Source of the DNA: an uncultured Oscillospiraceae bacterium
GTDB lineage: Bacteria > Bacillota > Clostridia > Oscillospirales > Oscillospiraceae
DNA: 34,419 nt
NCBI GenBank assembly: GCA_947625845.1
Contig: CANQQB010000017.1
Location: 1-34,419 of the forward strand
Direction of reading: 5' to 3'
Shown: positions 15,271 through 23,367 of the stretch, piece after piece
How the letters are laid out: every line of letters starts with the position of its first letter
Numbering within the stretch: the stretch's first letter is position 1
Notes under the pieces: generated by a model
The model's database searches: none
What the model saw: only the letters and a program-made list of their open reading frames with translations
Told to the model about the DNA's origin: nothing
Made by a program: the position numbers and the translations under genes

Positions 15271-15309
15271 TTCTTGGTCGCACGCAAGCCGCGAGGTCGG
15301 GAGAGAAGC

Positions 15310-15441
15310 ATTTAAATCCAACGAGTCCCCGGCGTAAGCCGGGGACACCTTTTTCGGAGGCGCCGGCGTATCGCTGTTACAACCCTTCCGTCAGCGCGCG
15401 GCGCTGACACCTCCCCTTGCACAGGGGAGGCTTTCAATAAG
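15310..15441. repeat. Direct repeat R6 right of the toxin locus
   Basis: It has the same module order as R5 with only scattered differences. It is preceded (15281-15309) by GCAAGCCGCGAGG...GGAGAGA, a remnant of the R1-type right end. The R1 end followed by the ATCCAACG module is also the order seen at 3155-3235. Confidence 0.88.
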
Positions 15442-15443
15442 GA

Positions 15444-15471
15444 AAAGGGACTGTGCTGCCACAGTCCCTTT
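15444..15471. terminator. Terminator of pyrR-uraA
   Basis: An 11-bp perfect stem AAAGGGACTGT/ACAGTCCCTTT with a 6-nt loop, 20 bp beyond the uraA stop. On the minus strand the stem runs into TTTTCC. It can work in both directions. Confidence 0.75.
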
Positions 15472-15491
15472 GATTTATGTTGTAAGTCCTC

Positions 15492-16832
15492 TCAGGCGGT
15501 TTTGTCCTCGTCCTTCTCGCCGGAGAGCAGGGTGTTGGCCAGGATGCCCAGGATCAGCGCGCAGGCCACGGTGCGTATCTCCACCGCGCCGATGGTCACG
15601 GACAGGCCGCCTACGCCGGTGATGAAGATGATGGAGGCAACGAACAGGTTCCGGTTCTTGTTCAGGTCCACGCCCTGGAGCATCTTGAAGCCGCTCATGG
15701 CGATGAAGCCGTACAGCGCCACGCACACGCCGCCCATGACGCAGGAGGGGATGGTCTGCAAAAAGGCCATCAGCGGGGAGATGAAGCTGACGATGATGCA
15801 CAGCACCGCCGCGCCCCAGATGCTGACGGTGGAGGCGTTGCGGGTGATGGCCACGCAGGCGATGGACTCGCCGTAGGTGGTGTTGGGGCAGCCGCCGAAC
15901 ACCGCGCCCGCGATGGAGCCCACGCCGTCTCCCAGCAGGGTCCGGGTCAGGCCGGGGGTCTTCAGCAGGTCCGTGCCGATGATGGAGCTCAGGTTCTTGT
16001 GGTCCGCCAGGTGCTCGGCGAAGACCACGAAGGCCACGGGTACATAAGCGGTGAACAGCGTGAGAAGATAGGTGGGGGTGATGTCCTTCAGGCTGCCGCC
16101 AAGCAGGAAGGTGAAGTCGGGCACGGAGACAAAGCCCACGTTCTTCATGGCGTCATAGTTGATGACGGTGAAGGCGGCGTTGCCGGTGGTGTACCCCAGC
16201 AGGGCGAAGAGACTGGCGCAGGCGTAGCCCGCCAGGATGCCGATGATGAAGGGGACCAGGCGGATCATTTTCTTGCCGTAGGTGGAGGCAATGATGGTCA
16301 CCGCCAGGGTCACCAGACCGCAGATCAGGGCCACGTACACGCTGCCGCCTTCCACGCTGGAGCTGGTCAGGTCGCCCACGGCGTTGCCGGCGAGGGAGAG
16401 GCCGATGATGGCCACGGTGGGCCCGATGATCACGGGAGGCATCAGCTTGTCGATCCAGGCCACGCCGGACATCTTCACGATGATGGCCAGCACCACGTAC
16501 ACCAGACCGGCCATGGCCGCGCCGATGATCAGACCCCAGTAGCCCACGGCCATGCTGGCCGCGCCGGAGAAGGCGCTCATCATGGAGCCGATGAACGCGA
16601 AGGAGCTGCCCAGGAACACGGGGCTGGAGTTCTTGGTGAAGATCAGGTACACGAACGTGCCCACGCCGGCGCCGAAGATGGCGGCCGAGGCGGTCAGAGC
16701 CGTGCCGCAGCCGGAGTTGACCACGGCGGGCACCGCGATGGTGGCGGCCATGATGGCCAGAAGCTGCTGGATGGCGAACAGGATCACCTGTCCGAACCTG
16801 GGCTTGTCCTTGATGCCGTAGATGAGATCCAT
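15492..16832 (-). CDS. uraA: Uracil permease UraA
   Basis: A 446-residue nucleobase:cation symporter-2 family permease that imports uracil, driven by protons in characterised homologues. Most of the chain is hydrophobic, with 12-14 predicted membrane segments. Typical pieces are FGQVILFAIQQLLAIMAATI near the N-terminus and GGCPNTTYGESIACVAITRN (near residue 312), a core motif of the family. Context points to uracil rather than xanthine: it lies 33 bp after pyrR and shares its attenuated leader. GGAGG lies 8 bp before the ATG at 16832. An inverted-repeat terminator follows. Confidence 0.94.
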   Translation of the reverse strand: MDLIYGIKDKPRFGQVILFAIQQLLAIMAATIAVPAVVNSGCGTALTASAAIFGAGVGTFVYLIFTKNSSPVFLGSSFAFIGSMMSAFSGAASMAVGYWGLIIGAAMAGLVYVVLAIIVKMSGVAWIDKLMPPVIIGPTVAIIGLSLAGNAVGDLTSSSVEGGSVYVALICGLVTLAVTIIASTYGKKMIRLVPFIIGILAGYACASLFALLGYTTGNAAFTVINYDAMKNVGFVSVPDFTFLLGGSLKDITPTYLLTLFTAYVPVAFVVFAEHLADHKNLSSIIGTDLLKTPGLTRTLLGDGVGSIAGAVFGGCPNTTYGESIACVAITRNASTVSIWGAAVLCIIVSFISPLMAFLQTIPSCVMGGVCVALYGFIAMSGFKMLQGVDLNKNRNLFVASIIFITGVGGLSVTIGAVEIRTVACALILGILANTLLSGEKDEDKTA

Positions 16833-16865
16833 TTTGATATGCCTCCCTGTTTTTCTTTGTTTGGT

Positions 16866-17511
<646 letters not shown>

Positions 17512-17517
17512 TGGAGA

Positions 17518-17546
17518 ATAATAATATGCCGGGCAGGATTTGTCAA
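17518..17546 (-). promoter_or_regulatory. Promoter of pyrR-uraA
   Basis: On the minus strand TTGACA (17541-17546), 17 bp, TATTAT (17518-17523). A start near 17511 places the whole attenuator in the leader RNA. Confidence 0.75.
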
Positions 17547-17590
17547 CCAGCTTTTTGCACAAAAAGCGGACCGGCCCCCGGCCGTTTTTC

Positions 17591-17619
17591 TTGACGGTCC
17601 ATCCCCGGCGTGCTTTAAT
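17591..17619 (+). promoter_or_regulatory. Promoter of mutY
   Basis: TTGACG (17591-17596), 17 bp, TTTAAT (17614-17619) with an upstream TGC (extended -10). It lies 27 bp before the mutY start and is divergent from the pyrR promoter. Confidence 0.6.
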
Positions 17620-17645
17620 AGAGACGTGAGAGGGGGCGGAGAGCC

Positions 17646-18680
17646 GTGGAAAAATTGCCGAAGGACCTGGCCGGGATGCTCCTGCGCTGGTATGACGGGC
17701 ACGCGCGGGACCTGCCCTGGCGGCGGGACGTGACGCCATACCGGGTGTGGGTGTCGGAGATCATGCTCCAGCAGACGCGCATCGAGGCGGCGAGAGACTA
17801 TTTTCTGCGGTTCATGTCCGCTCTGCCCACGGTGGCCGACCTGGCCGCCGCCGACGAGGAGACGGTGCTGAAGCTGTGGCAGGGGCTGGGCTATTACTCC
17901 CGTGCCCGGAATCTGCACAGGGCCGCGAAGCTCGTCGTGGAAAACTATGGCGGCGAGCTGCCGGCCGATTTAAAGGCCCTGCGGGCTCTGCCCGGTATAG
18001 GCGATTACACCGCCGGGGCCATCGCCTCCATCGCCTTTGGTCTTCCCGAGCCGGCCGTGGACGGGAACGTGCTGCGCTTGTGCGCAAGGCTCACATGCTG
18101 CCCGGACAGCGTGGGCGACCCCAAGGTGAAAAGCCGCTGCCGGGAGGCGCTGCGGGAGCGGTACCCGGCGGAAAGGTGCGGCGCGTTCACCTCCGCGCTG
18201 ATGGAGCTGGGGGAGACGGTGTGCGTGCCCGGTACGCCTGATTGCGGCGCGTGCCCGCTGGAAAAGGTCTGCGCCGGGGCGACGACCGGCCATCCCGCGG
18301 ACTGGCCGGTGACGGACGAGAAGCGGCCGAGAAAGATACAAAACCGGACGGTGTTCATTTTGGAGCACGCCGGGCGCGCGGCGCTGGTCCAGCGGCCGGA
18401 CAGGGGGCTTCTGGCCGGGCTGTGGGAGCTTCCCAACGTGGAGGGTGAGCTGGACGAGGCGGCGGCGCTGTGTCAGGCGGACGGGTGGGGCTGCGAGCCG
18501 GAGGGGCTGGCGCCATGCGGGAGGGCTCTGCATATCTTCACCCACTTGGAGTGGCATATGACAGGCTGGCGGGTACAGTGCGGCGCCGCGCCGGACAGGT
18601 TCACATGGACCACGGGACCTGAGCGGGCGGAGCGGTATCCCGTGCCCAGCGCCTTCCGGGCCTATATGGAGCAATTGTGA
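17646..18680 (+). CDS. mutY: Adenine DNA glycosylase MutY
   Basis: MutY removes adenine mispaired with 8-oxoguanine, preventing G:C to T:A changes. The 344 residues show the catalytic Glu (E38 in SEIMLQQT), the helix-hairpin-helix LPGIGDYTAGAIASIAFG, the catalytic Asp (D139 in VDGNV) and the four [4Fe-4S] cysteines C193, C200, C203 and C209. The C-terminal NUDIX-like domain for 8-oxoguanine recognition starts near residue 230 (RTVFILEH, LLAGLWELPNVEGE). The start is GTG 17646 with GGAG just upstream. It is followed after 16 bp by a lipoprotein gene in the same direction; no functional link is evident. Confidence 0.96.
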   Translation: MEKLPKDLAGMLLRWYDGHARDLPWRRDVTPYRVWVSEIMLQQTRIEAARDYFLRFMSALPTVADLAAADEETVLKLWQGLGYYSRARNLHRAAKLVVENYGGELPADLKALRALPGIGDYTAGAIASIAFGLPEPAVDGNVLRLCARLTCCPDSVGDPKVKSRCREALRERYPAERCGAFTSALMELGETVCVPGTPDCGACPLEKVCAGATTGHPADWPVTDEKRPRKIQNRTVFILEHAGRAALVQRPDRGLLAGLWELPNVEGELDEAAALCQADGWGCEPEGLAPCGRALHIFTHLEWHMTGWRVQCGAAPDRFTWTTGPERAERYPVPSAFRAYMEQL

Positions 18681-18696
18681 AAGGGGAATTTTTATC

Positions 18697-19431
18697 ATGA
18701 GAAAGCTTATTTCCGTCGGGGCGCTGGTCCTGTGCCTGAGCGTGCTGGCGGCGTGCGGGACGGAGGACGTGCTGTCCGACATGACCGGCGGGCGCTCGGA
18801 CGCGGCGCTGGACAGCTCCGATACGGACGTATTGGACGAACCTGTCCGGACGGAGGCTGCCGGGACGGACTTCACGGCCCTGACGGCGGACCAGTGCGTC
18901 GTGGACGATCTGGCGGATCCCGGCGTGCTGCCCAGGATCGCGCTGGACTGCCCCGGCGCGGACGAGATCAACGGAATCATCCAGGACGAATTTCGTCCGG
19001 TGTCCGAGGACCCCATGTGCCAGCTACACTATGAGTACGCCAAGGGCGCGGGCCGGGTGCTCAGCGTGGTGATGGTCAAAAAGATCGACGACTGGCTGGA
19101 ATATACCCCCTTCGATCTGGACCTTGCCACCGGGGAGCGGCTGTCCGGCGCGGAGCTGCTGGCGCTGCTGGACGTGGACAGCGCGGAGCTTGCTCAATTG
19201 GAGCAGTCGGTGATGGGGGAGGAATTTACCCACCAGTTCGGCAGGGTCCAGGACCAGACGGACGAGGAATTTTATAACGGCCAGTACGAGCGCACCACCT
19301 CCCCCGACAACGTGGAGCTGGAAAAGCTCTGGTTCGCCGCGGACGGGCAGCTTCTGTTCGCCGGGCGTATCTACGGCCTGGCCGGGGCGGAGTATTACGA
19401 GTACCCGTTGTCCACGGGTCTGGTATTTTAA
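18697..19431 (+). CDS. Predicted lipoprotein, RsiV/DUF3298-like
   Basis: A 244-residue exported protein. The N-terminus is a type II signal peptide (MRKLISVGALVLCLSVLAAC) with lipobox LAAC and Cys 20 as the lipidation site. After an Asp/Ser/Thr-rich linker, the C-terminal 150 residues resemble DUF3298/RsiV-type extracellular domains (EYTPFDLDLATGERLSGAEL, LEKLWFAADGQLLF). This resemblance is judged by eye and is not certain. There is no neighbouring sigma factor gene, so an anti-sigma role is not supported. ATG 18697 has GGGG upstream, 16 bp after mutY. Confidence 0.8.
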   Translation: MRKLISVGALVLCLSVLAACGTEDVLSDMTGGRSDAALDSSDTDVLDEPVRTEAAGTDFTALTADQCVVDDLADPGVLPRIALDCPGADEINGIIQDEFRPVSEDPMCQLHYEYAKGAGRVLSVVMVKKIDDWLEYTPFDLDLATGERLSGAELLALLDVDSAELAQLEQSVMGEEFTHQFGRVQDQTDEEFYNGQYERTTSPDNVELEKLWFAADGQLLFAGRIYGLAGAEYYEYPLSTGLVF

Positions 19432-19433
19432 GG

Positions 19434-19462
19434 TTGCATCTGACCGCTCGGTGTGCTAGTAT
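19434..19462 (+). promoter_or_regulatory. Promoter of the acyltransferase-ACP pair
   Basis: TTGCAT (19434-19439), 17 bp, TAGTAT (19457-19462) with TGC immediately upstream (extended -10). It begins directly after the lipoprotein stop, so the next two genes have their own promoter. Confidence 0.65.
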
Positions 19463-19483
19463 AGCGCGGAAAGGATGGGAGAG

Positions 19484-20050
19484 ATGAAGCTTGACCCATA
19501 CTACAGCAAAAAAGAGCTCCAGGAGATGGGGTTCCGGGCCTTGGGCCGACAGGTGCTCATAAGCCGCACCTGCCGGGTGTACACCCCGGAGCGGATCACT
19601 CTGGGCAGCCACGTGCTCATCGACGATTTCACCATCCTCAACGGGGAGATAACGATCGGCAGCTACGTGCACATCAGCTCCAACTGCGAGCTGTACGCCG
19701 GGCAGGCCAGCATCACCATGAGGGACTTCTCCGGCCTCAGCTCCCGGTGCACCATATACGCCACCAGCGACGATTACTCCGGCGCCAGCCTTACCAACCC
19801 CACGGTGCCTCTGGCCTTCCGCAACGAGCAGGACGCGCCTGTGACGCTGGATAAGCATGTGATACTGGGCACCGGGTGCGCGGTGCTGCCGGGGGTACAT
19901 ATCGGGGAGGGCTGCTCCGTGGGGGCCATGAGCCTTGTGAACCGGTCCACGGAACCCTGGGGCGTGTACGCCGGCGTGCCCGCGCGGCGGGTGAAGGAGC
20001 GCAAGCGGGACCTGCTGGCGCTGGAGGAAAAGCTCACCGGCGGGAAGTAA
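19484..20050 (+). CDS. Hexapeptide-repeat (left-handed beta-helix) acyltransferase
   Basis: A 188-residue acyltransferase of the LbH superfamily (CoA- or ACP-dependent O/N-acetyltransferases). Repeated [LIV]GxxxxI-type hexapeptides run from ITLGSHVLIDDF through VILGTGCAVLPGVHIGEGCSVGAMS, ending with the usual GVYAGVPARRVKERK cap. The central ATSDDYSGASLTNPTVP loop resembles WcaF/WbbJ-like sugar acetyltransferases. ATG 19484 is chosen because AAGGA lies 8 bp upstream; ATG 19475 overlaps that site. An acyl-carrier-like gene follows 35 bp later, so the donor could be acyl-ACP. The acceptor is unknown; no sugar-nucleotide genes are adjacent. Confidence 0.85.
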   Translation: MKLDPYYSKKELQEMGFRALGRQVLISRTCRVYTPERITLGSHVLIDDFTILNGEITIGSYVHISSNCELYAGQASITMRDFSGLSSRCTIYATSDDYSGASLTNPTVPLAFRNEQDAPVTLDKHVILGTGCAVLPGVHIGEGCSVGAMSLVNRSTEPWGVYAGVPARRVKERKRDLLALEEKLTGGK

Positions 20051-20085
20051 ATAAATCAGCCATATTGCAGGAGGTTACGACAAAA

Positions 20086-20310
20086 ATGGAAGACTTGATG
20101 GAGATACTGCGGGATCTGCGTCCGGACGTGGACTTCGAACGGGAGACCGCGCTGGTGGACGACGGCATATTGGGGTCCTTCGAGATCACCGCGCTGGTCA
20201 GCGAGATCATGGACGAATTTGACGTGAAGATCTCCATGGCCGACCTGGAGCCGGAGAATTTCAACTCCGCGCAGGCCATTTGGGACTTCATCCAGTCGCT
20301 GAAAGAGTGA
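20086..20310 (+). CDS. Acyl carrier protein-like protein with a GSF site
   Basis: A 74-residue ACP-fold protein. The region after the predicted helix 1 reads DDGILGSFEITALVSEI; in ACP and DltC-type carriers this is (D/G)GLLDSF/L, where Ser carries 4'-phosphopantetheine. Ser is kept, but the preceding Asp is Gly, which is unusual because that Asp helps recognition by the phosphopantetheinyl transferase. The C-terminal half (EFDVKISMADLEPENFNSAQAIWDFIQSL) is a normal carrier fold. GGAGG lies upstream of ATG 20086. No ligase, ketosynthase or dlt gene is near, only the acyltransferase before it. It is not likely to be the housekeeping fatty-acid ACP. Confidence 0.85.
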   Translation: MEDLMEILRDLRPDVDFERETALVDDGILGSFEITALVSEIMDEFDVKISMADLEPENFNSAQAIWDFIQSLKE

Positions 20311-20321
20311 GTGGAAGCACG

Positions 20322-20351
20322 CAGGGGCGCGTCCGACTGGACGCGCCCCTG
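20322..20351 (+). terminator. Terminator after the ACP-like gene
   Basis: A 13-bp perfect stem CAGGGGCGCGTCC/GGACGCGCCCCTG with a GACT loop, 11 bp after the stop codon. The following AAGTTTGC is only weakly T-rich, so efficiency is uncertain. Confidence 0.6.
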
Positions 20352-20390
20352 AAGTTTGCAGAAGTAAAAATGTAAGTCAAGCAAGGGCAG

Positions 20391-20512
20391 CTCGAGGGGG
20401 ACGAGAGCCCCGCGATCCCCCCGAGCGCCGCAAGCGGCGCCCACCTCCCCTTACACAGGGGAGGCGTTCGATATGGTGCGCTTACAGCGCGATTTAAATT
20501 ATCTCTCCTTCC
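20391..20512. repeat. Hairpin repeat R7, inverted relative to R3
   Basis: Read on the minus strand it carries CCTCCCCTgtgtaAGGGGAGG, then GGCGCCGCttGCGGCGC and a GGGGGG segment, the R3/R8 order. At its right end (about 20490-20512) it has TTTAAATTATCTCTCC, the element terminus. That terminus contains the last codons and stop of the collagen-like gene. Confidence 0.75.
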
Positions 20513-21024
20513 GGCGCGAAAGTACTGGCGTCATGTAGTGCATATGTTAATGCACCAGTAGCGCCTGTTGCGCCCGTCGCGCCGGCAGGGCCGGTCGCGC
20601 CGGTGGGACCGGTGGGGCCGGTGGGGCCGGTGGGGCCTATCGCACCCGCGGCACCGGTGGCACCGGCAGGGCCGGTCGCGCCGGTGGGGCCGGTAGGGCC
20701 TGTTGCGCCTGTCGCGCCGGTAGGACCGGTGGGACCCGTCGGGCCTATCGCGCCAGTAGCTCCTGTGGCTCCTGTTGCGCCCGTCGCGCCGACAGCGCCG
20801 GCGACTCCCGCAGGGCCGGTGGGGCCTGTTGCGCCGGTAGGACCAGTCGCGCCGGTCAGACCGGTCAGGCCGATCAGGCCGGCAGGGCCGGTGGGTCCCG
20901 TGGGACCCGTGGGACCGGCGATCATGGACGGGCAGCAGGGCTGGACCGGGCAGGGATAGCGGTTCAGGCCGTTGGCCTGCTGGCCGCAGATAATGTTCAT
21001 GTTTTCAGAAACACAGTCCGCCAT
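20494..21024 (-). CDS. Collagen-like (Gly-X-Thr) protein, C-terminus abrupt
   Basis: A 176-residue protein. Residues 1-36 hold several cysteines ([18 protein letters not shown]). Residues 37 to about 155 are uninterrupted Gly-X-Y triplets, mostly GPT, GAT and GPA, which would form a collagen-like triple helix. The end is [19 protein letters not shown]. Such Gly-X-Thr proteins form hair-like filaments on clostridial and Bacillus spores (BclA type) or act as surface proteins; location here is inferred. BclA-type proteins usually continue into a C-terminal globular domain of more than 100 residues, which is missing: the reading frame stops inside repeat R7. GGAGG lies 5 bp before the ATG. Hypervariable repeat number is expected. 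Confidence 0.82.
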   Translation of the reverse strand: MADCVSENMNIICGQQANGLNRYPCPVQPCCPSMIAGPTGPTGPTGPAGLIGLTGLTGATGPTGATGPTGPAGVAGAVGATGATGATGATGAIGPTGPTGPTGATGATGPTGPTGATGPAGATGAAGAIGPTGPTGPTGPTGATGPAGATGATGATGALTYALHDASTFAPEGEII

Positions 21025-21057
21025 ATTTTCCTCCTTCGGGCTTACTATGCCCGTTCC

Positions 21058-21084
21058 ACTATATGTGGGTCCGCGCCGGCAGGT
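21058..21084 (-). promoter_or_regulatory. Possible SigK-like promoter of the collagen-like gene
   Basis: On the minus strand CATATAGT (21058-21065) lies 17 bp after AC (21083-21084), resembling the late mother-cell SigK pattern AC-N16/17-CATANNNTA. The motif is short and the match imperfect. Confidence 0.3.
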
Positions 21085-21112
21085 GCAGGCGGGAAATGTT
21101 TATAAATTGCTG

Positions 21113-21141
21113 TTGTGTTGTGCATAAAAATGGTGTACAAT
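21113..21141 (+). promoter_or_regulatory. Promoter of the transketolase genes
   Basis: TTGTGT (21113-21118), 17 bp, TACAAT (21136-21141), in an AT-rich stretch 55 bp before the start codon. Confidence 0.5.
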
Positions 21142-21195
21142 AGAACAAGTTGCACAAAGAGAACCCAAATCACCACAAGAAATGAGGAACGGAAC

Positions 21196-22047
21196 ATGAC
21201 CGACAGGGAGAAAAAGGATCTTCAACTGGCCGCGGTCCGTGTGCGGGAGGGTATCCTGACCGCGACACACGGCGCGAAATGCGGCCACCCCGGCGGAAGT
21301 CTCTCCGCCGCGGACGTATTCACCTATCTTTATTTTAGGGAGATGCGCATCGACCCGAAAAACCCCCGCTGGTCCGACCGGGACCGGTTCGTGCTCTCCA
21401 AGGGCCACACCGCGCCGGGACTGTACAGCGTCCTGGCCAACCGGGGGTTCTTCCCGACAGAGGACCTGCCCACCCTGCGGCATTTGGGGTCCTACTTGCA
21501 GGGGCACCCCAACATGAGCACCGTGCCCGGCGTGGACATGTCCACCGGCTCCCTGGGCCAGGGCCTGTCCGCGGCGGCGGGTATGGCCAAAGGGGCCAAG
21601 GTCCTGGGCAAGGACGTGAACGTCTACGCTCTGTGCGGCGACGGGGAGATCGCCGAGGGCCAGATCTGGGAGGCCGCCATGTTCGCCGCACACTATAAGC
21701 TGGACAACCTGTGCGTCATCGTGGACGTGAACGGTTTGCAGATCGACGGGCCCACCGCGCAGGTGATGAACTCCGCGCCGCTGGACGAGAAGTTCGCCGC
21801 CTTCGGCTGCGATGTGGTCTGGGCGTACGGGCACGACTTCGACGCGCTGGAGGCCGCCTTTGCCTGCTTCCATGCAAACCACGGCAGCGGCAAGCCCACG
21901 GCCATTTTGCTGAAGACGCTGAAGGGGAAGGGCGTGTCCTATATGGAGGGCCAGGTGGGCTGGCACGGCAAGGCGCCGAACGACGAGGAATATGCCCGGG
22001 GTATGGCCGAGCTGGCCGCCGCAAGGGCCGCGCTGGAGGAGGTGTGA
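21196..22047 (+). CDS. tktN: Transketolase N-terminal subunit
   Basis: A 283-residue thiamine-diphosphate-binding half of a split transketolase, which moves two-carbon ketol units in the non-oxidative pentose phosphate pathway. It starts with the family pattern ATHGAKCGHPGGSLSAAD and has the diphosphate/metal site GDGEIAEG (from G148) with VDVNG downstream; SKGHTAPGLYS and GSLGQGLSAAAGMA are also typical. The start is ATG 21196 with AGGA upstream; earlier in-frame codons lie in the promoter region. The C-terminal subunit follows after 3 bp. Two-gene transketolases are common in Clostridia and archaea. Confidence 0.95.
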   Translation: MTDREKKDLQLAAVRVREGILTATHGAKCGHPGGSLSAADVFTYLYFREMRIDPKNPRWSDRDRFVLSKGHTAPGLYSVLANRGFFPTEDLPTLRHLGSYLQGHPNMSTVPGVDMSTGSLGQGLSAAAGMAKGAKVLGKDVNVYALCGDGEIAEGQIWEAAMFAAHYKLDNLCVIVDVNGLQIDGPTAQVMNSAPLDEKFAAFGCDVVWAYGHDFDALEAAFACFHANHGSGKPTAILLKTLKGKGVSYMEGQVGWHGKAPNDEEYARGMAELAAARAALEEV

Positions 22048-22050
22048 GAG

Positions 22051-22992
22051 ATGGCCGACGTGAAAAAAATCGCTACCCGTGAGAGCTACGGCAACGCTTT
22101 GAAGGAGCTGGGCGCGGAGCATGAAGACCTGGTGGTGCTGGACGCGGACCTGGCCAACGCCACCAAGACCAATACGTTCCAGAAGGCTTTCCCCGACAGA
22201 CATTTCGACTGCGGCATCGCCGAGGCCAATATGATGGACGTGGCGGCGGGGCTTTCCACCATGGGGCTGGTGCCCTTTGCGTCCACCTTCGCCATGTTCG
22301 CCGCCGGGCGGGCCTTTGAGCAGGTGCGCAATACGATAGGCTACCCCCATTTGAACGTGAAGATCGGCGCTACCCACGGCGGCATCACCGTGGGCGAGGA
22401 CGGGGCCAGCCACCAGTGCTGCGAGGACTTTGCCCTCATGCGGGTCATACCCGGCATGACGGTGCTGTGCCCGGCGGACGACGTGGAGGCTCGGCAGATG
22501 GTCCGGGCGGCATATGAGATGGAAGGGCCGGTGTATATGCGCTTCGGCCGGGCGGCTACCCCCGTGTTCCATGACGAGAGCTACAGGTTCGTCATCGGTA
22601 AGGGCGAGGTGGTGGCCGAGGGGTCCGACGTGGCCGTCGTCGCCACGGGCGTGGAGGTGCCGGAGGCCATGGAGGCGGCAAAGCTGCTGGCGGCGGAGGG
22701 TATCTCCGTGCGGGTGGTCAATATGGCCACCATCAAGCCACTGGACGAGGCGCTGGTGATCGAGAGCGCGAAAAAGTGCGGCCGTATCGTCACCGTGGAG
22801 GAGCATGAGATATTCGGCGGGCTGGGCGAGGCCGTGTGCGGCGTGCTGGCGGAGAAGCTGCCCACGCCTGTCAAGCGCCTGGGGCTCCACGACGTGTTCG
22901 GCCACTCCGGCACGGCGGGCGAGCTGCTGCATGAGTTCGGTTTGGACGGGGCCGGTATCGCCGCCGGTATCCGGGAATTTTTGGGGAAATAA
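22051..22992 (+). CDS. tktC: Transketolase C-terminal subunit
   Basis: A 313-residue pyrimidine-binding plus C-terminal domain, the partner of the preceding subunit. The catalytic Glu that activates thiamine is E58 in DCGIAEANM. The chain continues through GATHGGITVGEDGASHQ-like donor-binding residues and GRIVTVEEHEIFGGLGEAV in the transketolase C domain. GGAGG overlaps the end of the N subunit gene, giving coupled translation. The length fits two-subunit enzymes (about 310). It resembles the C half of DXS in overall fold, but pairing with an N-terminal transketolase half supports transketolase. A strong terminator follows 17 bp later. Confidence 0.95.
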   Translation: MADVKKIATRESYGNALKELGAEHEDLVVLDADLANATKTNTFQKAFPDRHFDCGIAEANMMDVAAGLSTMGLVPFASTFAMFAAGRAFEQVRNTIGYPHLNVKIGATHGGITVGEDGASHQCCEDFALMRVIPGMTVLCPADDVEARQMVRAAYEMEGPVYMRFGRAATPVFHDESYRFVIGKGEVVAEGSDVAVVATGVEVPEAMEAAKLLAAEGISVRVVNMATIKPLDEALVIESAKKCGRIVTVEEHEIFGGLGEAVCGVLAEKLPTPVKRLGLHDVFGHSGTAGELLHEFGLDGAGIAAGIREFLGK

Positions 22993-23008
22993 ACAATAAA
23001 ACGAAAAA

Positions 23009-23046
23009 ATCGCCGGGACGGATAATTCCGTCCCGGCGATCGGTTT
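23009..23046. terminator. Rho-independent terminator after transketolase
   Basis: A 14-bp perfect stem ATCGCCGGGACGGA/TCCGTCCCGGCGAT with loop TAAT, then CGGTTTTT. The other strand also has a T run (GAAAAAAT on the left), so it serves both the transketolase genes and the convergent DUF378 gene. Confidence 0.9.
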
Positions 23047-23061
23047 TTCTCCTGCCGCGTA

Positions 23062-23274
23062 TTACGCCTCTTCGTCCGCCTCGTCGCGGGAGCGGAACAG
23101 CAGGGAAACGCACCACAGTGCCGCCAGGCCTACCAGCGTATAGATGACCCGGGAGACCGGGTTGGTCTGGCCGCCGAAGATCCAGGCCACGATATCGAAC
23201 CGAAACAGACCGATGCTGCCCCAGTTCAGGCCGCCGATGATGGCCAGGATCAGCGCGATTCTGTCAATGACCAT
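23062..23274 (-). CDS. DUF378 family small membrane protein
   Basis: A 70-residue protein with two hydrophobic helices: DRIALILAIIGGLNWGSIGL and VSRVIYTLVGLAALWCVSLL. The IGGLNWG signature is that of DUF378 (Bacillus YuzA type), of unknown function. The last ten residues are charged (RSRDEADEEA). ATG 23274 is used because AAAAGGAG lies 8 bp upstream; the in-frame codon at 23316 would add residues lacking similarity. It converges on the transketolase terminator and may be monocistronic. Confidence 0.88.
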   Translation of the reverse strand: MVIDRIALILAIIGGLNWGSIGLFRFDIVAWIFGGQTNPVSRVIYTLVGLAALWCVSLLFRSRDEADEEA

Positions 23275-23367
23275 GAAAAAGACTCCTTTTCGCAGACTGA
23301 TGATCTTGCGGAGCATAGTGTGCGCGAAAAGGAGCCGGTTTATACGCCAAATTATGGATTTTTTCTT

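Noticed and set aside
20580-20930. Regular short repeats resembling a CRISPR array or minisatellite
   Set aside because: The period is 9 bp (Gly-X-Y codons), in frame within the collagen-like gene; there are no spacers and no cas genes.
21100-22932. 610-residue open frame on minus, opposite the transketolase genes
   Set aside because: His/Gly/Leu-rich shadow of two well-supported genes.
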